A stretch of DNA of 64,000 nucleotides from Butyrivibrio sp. AE3009 (GCF_000420845.1 NZ_ATVS01000003.1:160670-224669), one strand, 5' to 3'. Counted from the stretch's first letter, positions 15,782 to 25,357 are shown. Made by a program: numbers and translations. The notes: generated from the sequence alone by a model not told the origin.

Positions 15782-18187
15782 TTATGAAGCGAAGCTGTCC
15801 TTAATCCATGCCTTGATGTCAGATACACCATGAAGCTTGGTATAACCTTCCTCAGAAGTAATTACCAGTGTAGGTGCCTGCATGATTCCGAATCTCTCTA
15901 CAAGTTCGGGATTCTCGTTAGCATCGAGAGTCTTGTATACTACTCCGGCCTTATCCAGCATTGCCCCTGCTATCTTGCAGTTGGGACAGGTCTGGGTCTT
16001 AAACAGCATTACGGACTCAGCAGTGATGTTATCAAGACTGTTTCCGGCTTCCTTGTTGGCCTTCTTAACTGCAGCCTCTACAAAGCTTGATGCCTTGGGA
16101 CCTTCATGTGTAAGGACTGAGGTTCCGATATTGTAGACCTTCCTGTCCTTGTATTCCTGAGCCTTGCCGTCGTTCCAGTTGGCAACGGGACGATAATATC
16201 CTGTAATTCTGCTGTAGACTTCGGTCTTCTGTCCGCAGTGAGGGCATACAGCCTGCTCTCCGGAGAGATAACCGTGTTCCTTACATACTGAGTATGTAGG
16301 AGACATAGTGTAGTAAGGAAGCTTGTAGTTCTCGGCAATCTTTCTTACAAGGCTGGCAGCTGCCTTCCAATCAGGGAGCTTCTCACCCAGGAACGCATGG
16401 AATACTGTTCCTGATGTATAAAGTGTCTGAAGCTCATCCTGGATATCGAGAGCAGAGAAAATATCCTCTGTGTAGCCAACGGGAAGGTGTGATGAATTGG
16501 TGTAATAAGGTGTACCGTCCATATTGGCTGTGATGATATCGGGATAAAGTTCCTTGTCATGCTTGGCAAATCTGTAGGTTGTGGACTCTGCGGGAGTTGC
16601 CTCCAGATTGTAGAGATCTCCGTACTTCTCCTGATAATCGGAAAGACGCTCTCTCATGTGGTTAAGAACATCCTTGGAGAACTCCTGGGTTCTTGCATCT
16701 GTCATATCAGCACCGATCCACTTTGCATTAAGTCCCACTTCGTTCATGCCGATAAGGCCGATGGTTGAGAAGTGATTAGCAAAGGTTCCGAGATACCTCT
16801 TGGTATAAGGGTACAGTCCCTGGTCAAGGAGCTTGGTAATAACCTGTCTCTTGGTATGAAGACTTCTTGCCGCAATGTCCATAAGATGATCAAGTCTTGC
16901 ATAGAAGTCCTTCTCATCAGCAGCCTGATAAGCAATTCTCGGCATGTTGATGGTAACAACACCGATAGAACCTGTAGACTCACCTGAGCCGAAGAATCCA
17001 CCGGATTTCTTTCTGAGCTCTCTAAGGTCAAGACGGAGTCTGCAGCACATGGAACGCACATCGGAGGGCTCCATGTCTGAATTGATATAGTTTGAAAAAT
17101 ACGGTGTTCCGTATTTAGCAGTCATCTCGAATAAAAGCTTGTTGTTCTCTGTCTCACTCCAGTCAAAGTCCCTTGTGATGGAATAAGTGGGAATAGGATA
17201 CTGGAAGCCTCTTCCGTTGGCATCGCCCTCAATCATGATCTCGATGAAGGCCTTGTTGACCATATCCATTTCCTTCTGACAATCGCCATAGGTGAAGTCT
17301 ACTTCCTTGCCTCCGACAATGGCATTAAGGTTCTTAAGATCGTTAGGCACAGTCCAGTCCAGAGTGATATTGGAGAAAGGAGCCTGTGTGCCCCAACGGC
17401 TCGGTGTATTCACTCCATAGACAAAGGATTGAATGCACTGCTTAACCTCATGCTGAGACAGATTGTCTATCTTAACGAAGGGTGCAAGATAGGTATCAAA
17501 GGATGAAAAAGCCTGTGCTCCTGCCCACTCATTCTGCATGATTCCAAGGAAATTGACCATCTGATTGCAAAGAGTTGAAAGATGGCATGCAGGTGATGAA
17601 GTTATCTTGCCCGGAATTCCGCCAAGTCCTTCCTGAATAAGCTGTTTAAGTGACCAGCCTGCGCAGTAACCTGTGAGCATGGAAAGATCATGAATATGAA
17701 TAGCAGCGCTTCTGTGAGCTCCGGCTATCTCCTCATCATAGACCTCGGAAAGCCAGTAATTGGCTGTGATAGCGCCGGAGTTGGAAAGAATAAGGCCGCC
17801 TACAGAATATGTAACTGTAGAATTCTCCTTAACTCTCCAGTCATTGATCTTGAGGTAATCGTCCACCAGATCCTTGTAGTTAAGAAGCGCAGAGTTGACG
17901 TTACGAACCTTTTCTCTCTGCTTACGATACAGAATATATGCCTTGGCAACATCAGCATAGCCGGATTCTGAAAGAACCTTCTCAACGCTATCCTGAATCT
18001 GCTCAACTGTAATTTTTCCATTGGAAATCTTGCTCTCGAAATCGGAAGCAACGCGAAGTGCTACAAGATCTATAACACTTGAATGATAGTCCTTATCCAA
18101 AGCAACGAATGCCTTGGTAATAGCCGCAGAAATCTTACTGATGTCAAAGTCAGCGACCTTGCCATCACGCTTAACCACCTGATACAT
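15782..18187 (-). CDS. nrdD: Anaerobic (class III) ribonucleoside-triphosphate reductase with fused redoxin domain
   Basis: This 801-residue enzyme makes deoxynucleotides without oxygen, using a glycyl radical. In order: an ATP-cone (about 1-95) that senses ATP/dATP; the catalytic barrel with CHLSTLC at 201-207; a zinc site with C635, C648 and C651 (CPHC); the glycyl radical motif RITGYYRP with the radical Gly at about 663; and after about residue 720 a redoxin domain with CPNC at 734-737. The redoxin ends in APTLVITSEEGYTKLHGVSDIKAW, the usual cis-Pro region of glutaredoxin/thioredoxin folds. Many class III enzymes use formate as reductant; a fused redoxin suggests thiol-based reduction instead. 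The start ATG follows AAGGGGG. NrdR boxes lie upstream and nrdG precedes it. Confidence 0.95.
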   Translation of the reverse strand: MYQVVKRDGKVADFDISKISAAITKAFVALDKDYHSSVIDLVALRVASDFESKISNGKITVEQIQDSVEKVLSESGYADVAKAYILYRKQREKVRNVNSALLNYKDLVDDYLKINDWRVKENSTVTYSVGGLILSNSGAITANYWLSEVYDEEIAGAHRSAAIHIHDLSMLTGYCAGWSLKQLIQEGLGGIPGKITSSPACHLSTLCNQMVNFLGIMQNEWAGAQAFSSFDTYLAPFVKIDNLSQHEVKQCIQSFVYGVNTPSRWGTQAPFSNITLDWTVPNDLKNLNAIVGGKEVDFTYGDCQKEMDMVNKAFIEIMIEGDANGRGFQYPIPTYSITRDFDWSETENNKLLFEMTAKYGTPYFSNYINSDMEPSDVRSMCCRLRLDLRELRKKSGGFFGSGESTGSIGVVTINMPRIAYQAADEKDFYARLDHLMDIAARSLHTKRQVITKLLDQGLYPYTKRYLGTFANHFSTIGLIGMNEVGLNAKWIGADMTDARTQEFSKDVLNHMRERLSDYQEKYGDLYNLEATPAESTTYRFAKHDKELYPDIITANMDGTPYYTNSSHLPVGYTEDIFSALDIQDELQTLYTSGTVFHAFLGEKLPDWKAAASLVRKIAENYKLPYYTMSPTYSVCKEHGYLSGEQAVCPHCGQKTEVYSRITGYYRPVANWNDGKAQEYKDRKVYNIGTSVLTHEGPKASSFVEAAVKKANKEAGNSLDNITAESVMLFKTQTCPNCKIAGAMLDKAGVVYKTLDANENPELVERFGIMQAPTLVITSEEGYTKLHGVSDIKAWIKDSFAS

Positions 18188-18270
18188 ATGAACCCCCTTC
18201 TATTTCAAAAACAACACATTTTCTCTCTCATATTTTGTGTTAATAATAGGGTAACATTAATACGTATCAT

Positions 18271-18317
18271 CGTCAATATATAGTAAACATTTAAATATAA
18301 AATACTATATATTGTGG
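18271..18317 (-). promoter_or_regulatory. Tandem NrdR boxes upstream of nrdD
   Basis: ATACTATATATTGTGG at 18302-18317 matches the NrdR consensus ACACWATATATWGTGT at 14 of 16 positions. CGTCAATATATAGTAA at 18271-18286 matches at 11 of 16 with a perfect 11-base core. Their starts are 31 bases apart, the spacing of about three helical turns that NrdR, a dATP/ATP-sensing repressor of ribonucleotide reductase genes, needs for paired binding. They lie 84-130 bases before the nrdD start codon. Confidence 0.85.
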
Positions 18318-18371
18318 TTTATATTCAGAAAATTGGTTCACAAAGCCGCTAAAATAAATGAGAATTCATTC

Positions 18372-19061
18372 TCAAATGCCCCTGGCTTGGGCATTTGGTA
18401 CATTTTGGGAAAGAACCACAAGATATTGTTTGATGTCCTCTTCGGATGGCGGATTTAGCGTTTTATCCGGCACGTTTTCCCGACAAACGTACTGTTGAAG
18501 GAAATATTTATTCGCGCCTTTTATCAATTCACCAATTTTTGCAATGTCGGAAACGTCATGATACTCCTTCACAAGCGTGGTACGAAATTCATATTCCGTT
18601 TTGCCTTGAAGAAGAATCTTTATGCTCTCCTCAACAGGCCTGGTGTCCAGATCCTTAACGCCAACGGTCATGCCGTATTTATCAAGGCTGTTCTTAATAT
18701 CCATGGCGACATAATCCACAAGGCCTTCATCTGTAAGTTCAGCCAAAAGCCCAGGATGATAGCCGTTTGTATCCAGTTTGATAAGGAACCCTCTATCCCT
18801 GATCTTAATGATAAAATCCTTAAGTTCCTTCTGAATACAAGGCTCTCCGCCGGATATGGCAACTCCGTCCAAAATGCCCTTTCTCTTGTCCAAAAAAGTA
18901 AAGAACTCCTCCTCTTCCATGTAGTCATCAGTCAGATTCTCAACGAGCTCAAAGTTGTGGCAAAAGGGGCATCTGAAATCACAGCCGCCCAAAAAGACTG
19001 TGCAGGCCACATGCTCAGGAAAGTCCAGTAATGTCATTTTCTGAAGTCCGTATATCCTCAT
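18372..19061 (-). CDS. nrdG: Anaerobic ribonucleotide reductase activating protein (radical SAM)
   Basis: This 229-residue radical SAM enzyme installs the glycyl radical on NrdD. Near residue 27 the cluster motif reads CDFRCPFC, that is C-x3-C-x2-C, and the SAM-binding GGEPCIQ lies near residue 75. Length is a little above the shortest NrdG proteins and resembles those of Clostridia (pyruvate-formate-lyase activase style, starting MRIYGLQKMTLLDFPEHVACTVF). It lies upstream of nrdD with 184 bases between them, which hold the NrdR boxes, so nrdD has its own promoter as well as possible read-through. Confidence 0.93.
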   Translation of the reverse strand: MRIYGLQKMTLLDFPEHVACTVFLGGCDFRCPFCHNFELVENLTDDYMEEEEFFTFLDKRKGILDGVAISGGEPCIQKELKDFIIKIRDRGFLIKLDTNGYHPGLLAELTDEGLVDYVAMDIKNSLDKYGMTVGVKDLDTRPVEESIKILLQGKTEYEFRTTLVKEYHDVSDIAKIGELIKGANKYFLQQYVCRENVPDKTLNPPSEEDIKQYLVVLSQNVPNAQARGI

Positions 19062-19119
19062 GAATTAAGTCTCCGTTCTCAAAAATCACTCTAATTATAG
19101 CAGATTGAAAATATTGGAG

Positions 19120-19157
19120 CAGAGAAAAGACCCGGACAATGCCGAGTCTTTTCTCTG
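19120..19157 (-). terminator. Hairpin after the MFS transporter gene (weak terminator)
   Basis: A perfect 12-bp stem (CAGAGAAAAGAC / GTCTTTTCTCTG) closes a loop of 14 bases about 50 bases past the transporter stop at 19209. The following bases on the minus strand are not a clean T run, so termination efficiency is uncertain, but nothing else between the two genes would stop transcription. Confidence 0.5.
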
Positions 19158-19208
19158 TTATTTAATATAACACCCCAATCCGAAATGTTAGTCAATAATC
19201 TGTATATA

Positions 19209-20576
19209 TCAGATCTCTTCGCTTCCCTTGAGCTCTTTGATTCTGCCAAGGAGCTTTTTCTCGTTGTAAGCAAAGAATAATACTGCTCCGATAAAGCAGG
19301 TAATAAGAGCTACTACAGCTGTTGTTCTGTAGCTTGCAGGTGTCTTGTCCACTGTGATTGAAGTAAATACTACAAGTGCAAGAGCCTGACCCATCTTGAA
19401 TGCAAAGGTACGAGCTGCAAAGAACATACCGGATCTGTCCTCACCGGTCTCAAGTCTTGTGCACTCAGCTACGTCTGCAACACAGGCCTGAGGAAGAATT
19501 CCAAGGATAGCCATAGGAACAGCTGCCACTACAGCAACTATAAAGCCCCAGTGAAGTCCCTTGCCGCAGATGGATGTGATAAGGAATACAACGCAGTATG
19601 AAAAGAAACCGATAATGATAAGTGGCTTCTTGCCTATCTTCTTGGCAAAAACGTTAACAAAAGGATACAGGCAAACACTGATAAAAGTCATTGTTGCTGT
19701 AAGCAGGAATGTCCATGAATCCTCGATCTCCATGAGCTGTGTCTCATAGAAGGCAAGACCTGTCTGGAAAAGTGTGAGGGCAAAAAAGTAAATAACATCA
19801 CTGTATACAAAGCGTCTGAACTGTCCGTTTGAGAAGGTGCTGATAAGTGACTTGAAGGGCTGTGTCTGACTGGGTTTGCTGTCAATATAATCCCGCTCGT
19901 TGATGTAGAACGCAGGGAAAATCATTGCAAGACATGCAATAGTTGCCATAATAGCAACAGCCATTCTGATCCCGCCTGCCTGTCCAAAGCTGCCCTCAAG
20001 AGCACCTGCAACGTTAGGAAGAAGGAATGAAATACTCTGTCCAACGATGAAGGTGAATGAAATAAAGGTTGATACGTTGATCCTGTGCTGCTGTGTATCT
20101 CCAAGCTCTGCAATAAGTGCGTTATAAGGTGTGCAGAACATTGTCATGAAGAGATAGAACACCATCAGAAGGATGAATAAAAGTGTATCGTTAAATACTA
20201 TGCTTCCTGTCTGGGGAAGAACAAAAAGTGCGATAGTGCAAAGTGAAAAAGGAATAGCCATTACGCGCATAAAAGGAATTCTTCTTCCACCCTTATAGTT
20301 ACTTCTGTCAGACCATCCTGCAATAAGAGGATCTGTTATAGCGTCAAATATACGTCCGCAGGCAAGAACAAGACCAAACAGAGTAAGCTTGAATACAATA
20401 GGATTCTGTGTGATCCCTGCTGCAAAAATACCCGTGTTGGGATTAAGATCACTTGGTTCACCTGTATAATAGTAAACCATCCAGTTACTTACGATTCCGG
20501 AAAGAAGACTCCATCCGAACTGTCCCAGTGCGAAGATCCATAATAATGCGTTTGTAATAGGTTTTAGCTGTTTCAT
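19209..20576 (-). CDS. MFS transporter, GPH (glycoside-pentoside-hexuronide) type
   Basis: This 455-residue protein has about 12 membrane helices. The loop between helices 2 and 3 reads DAITDPLIAGWSDRSNYKGGRRIPFM, the GPH-family form of the MFS signature (DxxxDPxxGxxxDR...G.RRP). It should exchange or import sugars or glycosides with a cation. Its ATG overlaps the stop of the glycosyltransferase-like gene by four bases, so the two are made together and may handle the same glycoside. The substrate cannot be read. Confidence 0.88.
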   Translation of the reverse strand: MKQLKPITNALLWIFALGQFGWSLLSGIVSNWMVYYYTGEPSDLNPNTGIFAAGITQNPIVFKLTLFGLVLACGRIFDAITDPLIAGWSDRSNYKGGRRIPFMRVMAIPFSLCTIALFVLPQTGSIVFNDTLLFILLMVFYLFMTMFCTPYNALIAELGDTQQHRINVSTFISFTFIVGQSISFLLPNVAGALEGSFGQAGGIRMAVAIMATIACLAMIFPAFYINERDYIDSKPSQTQPFKSLISTFSNGQFRRFVYSDVIYFFALTLFQTGLAFYETQLMEIEDSWTFLLTATMTFISVCLYPFVNVFAKKIGKKPLIIIGFFSYCVVFLITSICGKGLHWGFIVAVVAAVPMAILGILPQACVADVAECTRLETGEDRSGMFFAARTFAFKMGQALALVVFTSITVDKTPASYRTTAVVALITCFIGAVLFFAYNEKKLLGRIKELKGSEEI

Positions 20577-22048
20577 TTCTTGTTTTCCTCCTTAAGCTTC
20601 ATTGCAAGCTCAATCACTTTCTTCGCCCCATCATAAATTCCCGCCTGCTTATTTGCGACAATTGCTTCGCACATCTCATCCAGAAGGCTTGTCTCAAGGA
20701 ACTGATCAAGCATCTGAATTGTATGCGGTATATCCCTGCACTCAAGTGTTCCGTCACCAATTTCAGCAGAGTGGATAGCCCCCCACATCTCATGCTTTCC
20801 TACTCTTTTGATAAAGAGCTTGGGTACAGGATAAAATGCCAATTCACTTGGCTTGGTTACAAGTACATCTGCGCTTCTCATAAGAAGGTTGGTGGCATAT
20901 ACAGCCTGGAAAATGTCCTTGTGATAAAAACCGTGAATTCCGGTTATTTCCTTATTCTCGTCAAGAGCATTGGTGGTGAAGTTAAGTGTATCCTCCCAAT
21001 CATCCATATGCTCCTTCTTAAGAGCTGCCATCTCGGGAATCTCTCTTACGAGCTCATCCCAGACATTGCGGTAATCACCTACGTTTACATAAAGAGCTGC
21101 TTTCTTCTCTTTGATGTAAGGAATGAGGTGCTTAATTATCTCGGCAAAGATCTCTTTCTGAGCTCCTGCTCCACCGATGGTGAGAAGGAATCTCATGGGC
21201 TTGCCGTTTTTCCTGCGATTAAGTCTTGCCTGACAATCAGCTTCGATGTTGCTTACCAGCTCATAATCAATGTAGTGGCCTGTATAAACAAGGTCCTTCT
21301 GAGGCATGGGTTTGCAGACATTCTTCTTGTTCATTCCATTGAGAATACGATATCCCATATATGCATTTCTGCACTGTATTGTATGAAGTGAGCCCTCGGA
21401 GAGGTGAAGGGCCATAGGCCAGTTGTCGGGAATTGCATTGACAACATTCTTCATTCCTGCGTGAATGGCTGCCTGGGCGGGCCATACATGTGTTGCTACA
21501 ACAGGCACTTCCTTGGGAACATTTTTATAAACAGGTGCCATAAGTTCGGCATTCTTCTGATCCTTGGCGTTATATGAAAGAGCTCTGAAGCCTTCATAGT
21601 TCGTAGGCTCCCAAACAAGCTTATTGAAAATAGGATTTTTGGAGAGCCTTGAACCTAATGAATAGAGATCATTCTGATGTCCTATTACCTTGGTACAGGT
21701 GGTCTCCGGATAGGAATTGAGATCCATCCAGTAAGGAGTGTAGCCAAGATGGTGAGCATAGGATGCAATCGCCATTGAGATACGGTAATGGCCAAAGCCC
21801 ATGCGGATGTTACCTACGATAATACCCTTGTCCTTATCAATCTCCCCCCCTGAAGAATTGGCAGACACGACAATATTCCGGACACCCATAATAGGTCCAA
21901 TCACTTGGTTTTCGGTAACATTTATCTTGTAATCTACAGTAGAATCATCCCCAAACTTTTTGATATAACTTTTTTTCGACTTCAAAGCGGCTTTATAATC
22001 GCTGTCCTTAACCCTGTTGCCAAATATCACTTTTGATTTTTCAGTCAT
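20573..22048 (-). CDS. Glycosyltransferase-like protein (GT-B/MurG-MGDG-synthase style)
   Basis: I recognise the fold style of this 491-residue soluble protein but not a named family. GNIRMGFGHYRISMAIASYA near residue 80, followed by GYTPYWMDLNSYP, recalls the Gly-rich N-terminal loop of MurG and diacylglycerol glucosyltransferases. A second Rossmann-like half begins FLLTIGGAGAQKEIF near residue 285 and ends with ADVLVTKPSELAFYPVP near residue 400, where donor-binding residues sit in such enzymes. No membrane helix is obvious. It is coupled to a GPH transporter. It could glycosylate a lipid or a sugar taken up by that transporter; the acceptor is unknown. A GGGAG site precedes the ATG. Confidence 0.55.
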   Translation of the reverse strand: MTEKSKVIFGNRVKDSDYKAALKSKKSYIKKFGDDSTVDYKINVTENQVIGPIMGVRNIVVSANSSGGEIDKDKGIIVGNIRMGFGHYRISMAIASYAHHLGYTPYWMDLNSYPETTCTKVIGHQNDLYSLGSRLSKNPIFNKLVWEPTNYEGFRALSYNAKDQKNAELMAPVYKNVPKEVPVVATHVWPAQAAIHAGMKNVVNAIPDNWPMALHLSEGSLHTIQCRNAYMGYRILNGMNKKNVCKPMPQKDLVYTGHYIDYELVSNIEADCQARLNRRKNGKPMRFLLTIGGAGAQKEIFAEIIKHLIPYIKEKKAALYVNVGDYRNVWDELVREIPEMAALKKEHMDDWEDTLNFTTNALDENKEITGIHGFYHKDIFQAVYATNLLMRSADVLVTKPSELAFYPVPKLFIKRVGKHEMWGAIHSAEIGDGTLECRDIPHTIQMLDQFLETSLLDEMCEAIVANKQAGIYDGAKKVIELAMKLKEENKK

Positions 22049-22160
22049 CGCACTCCCTTTTCCGCCGACTAACCCTATCGGCTTTTCATAACATCTCTAT
22101 CAAGGAAACCATGTTTTGTTTTTCAAGTTTCCACATTGAAATATTATCTTAATATGCACG

Positions 22161-22198
22161 AAAAAACAAGAAACGCTTTTTACAATTTTCGTTTCCTG
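22161..22198 (-). terminator. Rho-independent terminator after the HD-GYP gene
   Basis: The stem CAGGAAACG / CGTTTCTTG (arms 22198-22190 and 22175-22167, one G-T pair) is followed by six T on the minus strand. It lies about 30 bases past the stop at 22230. The rest of the gap up to the next gene start holds no clear promoter. Confidence 0.8.
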
Positions 22199-22229
22199 CT
22201 TTTGTGCATTTTTACTTTTATGGAATGTT

Positions 22230-23315
22230 TTATATGACTGCAACGATGGCCAGATTCTTATTGGCCGCAAGATCAATAAATTGATTTCCGCTCTTTACAA
22301 CAGGTCGTGACAGATGCACCGGATTGATGAAGATGATCTCTCCGGTCTTGCCGTTGTTGAGCATAACTCTGTTGGCTATAAAGGTGTTAACGATATTACT
22401 AAGGAACGTCATTATTGCATTTGGATCATATTTGTAGAGGCCCTCAGCCTCAAATCTGGCAATAACGTCAAAGGGGCAGACTCCCTCCCTGTAGGTTCTC
22501 TTGGAGGTCAGGTTGTCGTAAGTATTAGCAACAGCAACTATAGATGCTATCTCATCTATCTGCTCACCTTTAAGATGAAGAGGGTAACCTGAGCCGTCTC
22601 TCATCTCGTGGTGCATCAGAATGCTCTTTCTGATATGCTCGTCAATGTCCAGGCCTTTAACAAGTTCATAGCCTTTGGTAACGTGCTCTCTCATTGCGCG
22701 CTGCTCATATTCGGTAAGTTCCTGCTTCTTATTAAGAATATCCTCCGGAACATAGAGCTTACCTATATCATGCAAAAGCCCTGCCGCTGTGGCCACCTGT
22801 ATCTTTTCCTCCGGAAGTCTCATCCAGGTAGCGAGCGTGTTACAGATAAGTGAGACATTCAAGGAATGAACATATACAGCATCGCTGTTGTCCCTTAGGT
22901 TATGGAGCATGTCAAAAATGCCGGCTGTTCCTCCCGCTTCCACGAAAAGATGATAAACCGGCTCAGTGAGCTTATCCACATCAAGCTCCATGGACTCGTT
23001 CACGATCATCCTGAAGGCCTCCTCAAGTTCCTCGGCATATTCCTCCAGGTTCTGTTTAAATCTGATGAATTCCTCCGAGCTCTTGACACGCTCGGCATAG
23101 GATGGAGATGATCCGGAAGCGCTCTTGGGCCTTGCCGGCGCTTCCTTCTTCACATCCTCCACAAAGACATTATAAAGGGAATAGGCCTTGATCCTGGCTA
23201 TGTCCTTTTCATCCAGAATCGTACCCTTAGGCAGAACAAGTCTGTCATCGATAGTATAAATATTTTCCGAGGCAACCATCCCCGGCTCTAACTTATCTAC
23301 TGATACCAGTCTCAT
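22230..23315 (-). CDS. HD-GYP domain protein, probable cyclic-di-GMP phosphodiesterase
   Basis: The protein has 361 residues from the ATG at 23315, chosen over an in-frame GTG nine bases earlier because the AGGGTGG binding site sits just before it. An N-terminal DUF3391-like segment (LEPGMVASENIYT) is followed by the HD-GYP domain: HSLNVSLICNTLATWM, LLHDIGKLYVP, HVTKGYELVKG, then HHEMRDGSGYPLHLKG. The metal-binding HD and the GYP motif are intact, so it should hydrolyse cyclic di-GMP. The signalling output and the partner cyclases are not in the window. Confidence 0.9.
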   Translation of the reverse strand: MRLVSVDKLEPGMVASENIYTIDDRLVLPKGTILDEKDIARIKAYSLYNVFVEDVKKEAPARPKSASGSSPSYAERVKSSEEFIRFKQNLEEYAEELEEAFRMIVNESMELDVDKLTEPVYHLFVEAGGTAGIFDMLHNLRDNSDAVYVHSLNVSLICNTLATWMRLPEEKIQVATAAGLLHDIGKLYVPEDILNKKQELTEYEQRAMREHVTKGYELVKGLDIDEHIRKSILMHHEMRDGSGYPLHLKGEQIDEIASIVAVANTYDNLTSKRTYREGVCPFDVIARFEAEGLYKYDPNAIMTFLSNIVNTFIANRVMLNNGKTGEIIFINPVHLSRPVVKSGNQFIDLAANKNLAIVAVI

Positions 23316-23397
23316 AAACGCCACCCTGTCAGCTTAAAATAATGGAACTTTCCAACTATATTATAGCATACAGTTGACGGTATTGCGTCCGCATGTT

Positions 23398-25344
23398 TCA
23401 GCTGAATTTCCAGTAGATTCCGTAGCTTTCTTTATACTGGTTAAAATGGGTTGTGAACACAAGAGGTGTCTCCACTCCGGTAAGATCAAACTCTGTACCT
23501 TCCTCTCTTTTTATGAGATGCTGACCGATATTGCCGATAAAATCATCTACCGTCTCACCAGTGGTGATCTTAAGTTCATCGGATTCACAGCTCTTTCCTG
23601 CTGCAACACGAACAGCCACGCCGTGGCTTGTCTCGCTTATCTTAGCTGTTCCAAGTCTCGCAGACAGAAGGTAAGGTCCATAGCAGAATGCGTAGGTGTT
23701 CTTCCCGTCCTGAAGATTGTGAGCACATATTCCCATTGGAAGCTTCAAAGTGATACTTGCGCCTTCCCTGACAGCGCTTCCGGGCACGATAAAGAAACCG
23801 TCCGCCTCTTTGATCTCAGCCTCCTTGCCGTTTATTGTAAGCTGAGCAGCACCTTTAAGCCACTGAGGTTTTCTGAAGTAAATATCATCTTCCGCATTTC
23901 TTCCCTCATGAGGAATGATCTCAAAACTGACAACATCGCTCTTACCAAAATCACAGCTCTGAACCAGTCTGTAATCATCCATGTCAAGCTCCGATGAAAT
24001 GTACATTGCCACCACAAGCTTTCTGCGGAACCTGAAGTAGATGCCTCTCTGAAGCTTGGTGAAATTCTCATAGCCCGTGCCGGTGCAGCACCAGAAGTTG
24101 CCATCCAGTGTATTGAAGACCTTATGGAATCCAGTGGCCATAGGCTGGAAATAGGTGGTAAAACCGGTGTCATGATTAAAGGACGCTGCAATGGCATTCA
24201 GAAAAGTATTGGCGGAATAATCCAGATACTTCTTATCTCCCGTCACCGCAAAGAGTCTTCTGGCAAATTTCAGCATATTGTAGGTATTGCAGGTCTCATT
24301 ATTGACATTGGTCCTCTCGGCGTCAAGGATATTGTCTTTTCCGAAGTGCTCATCCTCGCTGTTTCCGCCTGTTACATAGGTGTGCCTCTGGATCACCATA
24401 TCAAAAAAGGCTTTGGCATATTCAAGATATCTTGTTTCATTATTGTCTGCTTCATATCTTGCCAGAGCACCGATGAATTTTGGAATTGTGGTATTGGCAT
24501 GAACGTTGTCAAAAAGATCCGTTCCATCCGCAAGGATCTTCTCAAACAAAGGCTCCTCATCAAAGGCATGAGCAGCATCCATTATCCTTCCCGGGAACTC
24601 AATGGCAAGGGGGCTTCCTTTTTCGCCCAACTCTTTATTTATGAGATAAAGCTCGTAAAGACAGTCGTTCATTCCGCCATATTCAATGGAAAGAACAGTC
24701 TTTCTTGTTTCCTCAGACCAGCTCTCACAGCGGGCTGCGATCCAAAGCCCCAGAGCGTTGTCGATCTTAAGCGCCTTCTCATTGCCTGCGAATTTATAGG
24801 CAGCGTTAAGGCCGGACATGATCTTGTGCATTGTGTACCACGGAACCCAAGCCTCTGTAAAAATCTCCCCAAGTCCCTTCTCCACATTGTCAAACTGAAG
24901 GGCCGGATTGTCTCTGAATTCCTTTGACGGCAATGTAGCCGCAAACAGATATCCCTCATAGACGGTTCCGCTTGTCTTCTCCTGACACTTAGCGAGGGAA
25001 TCGATTATATAGTCAAGTCTTTCACTCACCTTCTTTTTGTCGGAAGCACTTATTCCGGGGTACGCAAAGGCCTGAGACAGCGCTGTGATGTAATGTCCCA
25101 TGGTATGGCCTCCTATGAGCCCGTCTTCCCACATTCCGCCGTAGCGCTCCTTGTGCTTCATAAAAGCATTGAGTTCTTCGCCTTCCATTCCGGCGATGAT
25201 GCCTGCCGTCTCACGAAAGCCCGCAAGAAGGCGGTCGGGATCAAGAAGAAGCAGGTTACTTACTTCTTTTTCAAAGGCTTCTTCAAAGTATCTGTCGGTA
25301 ATCTTTGAATTAAAAAATCCTATGTCAATCCAATTGTTTTTCAT
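23398..25344 (-). CDS. Glycoside hydrolase family 127 (beta-L-arabinofuranosidase-like)
   Basis: This 648-residue protein has an N-terminal (alpha/alpha)6 barrel and C-terminal beta domains. The zinc/cysteine active site of GH127 is intact: Glu350 and Cys352 in NNETCNTYNMLK, and Cys419-Cys420 in FWCCTGTGYENF, where the first Cys is the nucleophile in the Bifidobacterium enzyme HypBA1. No signal peptide is present, so it acts inside the cell on imported arabino-oligosaccharides, probably from plant material. It begins only 13 bases after the terminator of the CIS operon, with AGGAG as the binding site, and stands alone. Confidence 0.92.
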   Translation of the reverse strand: MKNNWIDIGFFNSKITDRYFEEAFEKEVSNLLLLDPDRLLAGFRETAGIIAGMEGEELNAFMKHKERYGGMWEDGLIGGHTMGHYITALSQAFAYPGISASDKKKVSERLDYIIDSLAKCQEKTSGTVYEGYLFAATLPSKEFRDNPALQFDNVEKGLGEIFTEAWVPWYTMHKIMSGLNAAYKFAGNEKALKIDNALGLWIAARCESWSEETRKTVLSIEYGGMNDCLYELYLINKELGEKGSPLAIEFPGRIMDAAHAFDEEPLFEKILADGTDLFDNVHANTTIPKFIGALARYEADNNETRYLEYAKAFFDMVIQRHTYVTGGNSEDEHFGKDNILDAERTNVNNETCNTYNMLKFARRLFAVTGDKKYLDYSANTFLNAIAASFNHDTGFTTYFQPMATGFHKVFNTLDGNFWCCTGTGYENFTKLQRGIYFRFRRKLVVAMYISSELDMDDYRLVQSCDFGKSDVVSFEIIPHEGRNAEDDIYFRKPQWLKGAAQLTINGKEAEIKEADGFFIVPGSAVREGASITLKLPMGICAHNLQDGKNTYAFCYGPYLLSARLGTAKISETSHGVAVRVAAGKSCESDELKITTGETVDDFIGNIGQHLIKREEGTEFDLTGVETPLVFTTHFNQYKESYGIYWKFS

Positions 25345-25357
25345 ACATGATTCTCCT

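Noticed and set aside
18359..18374. Palindrome TGAGAATTCATTCTCA at the nrdG stop as a terminator
   Set aside because: It overlaps the stop codon, leaves a loop of only two to four bases and is followed by a mixed, not T-only, stretch.
22085..22140. GGAAAC...GTTTCC inverted repeat before the glycosyltransferase-like gene
   Set aside because: Arms of six bases with a long gap are expected by chance in this AT-rich stretch; no promoter elements line up with it.
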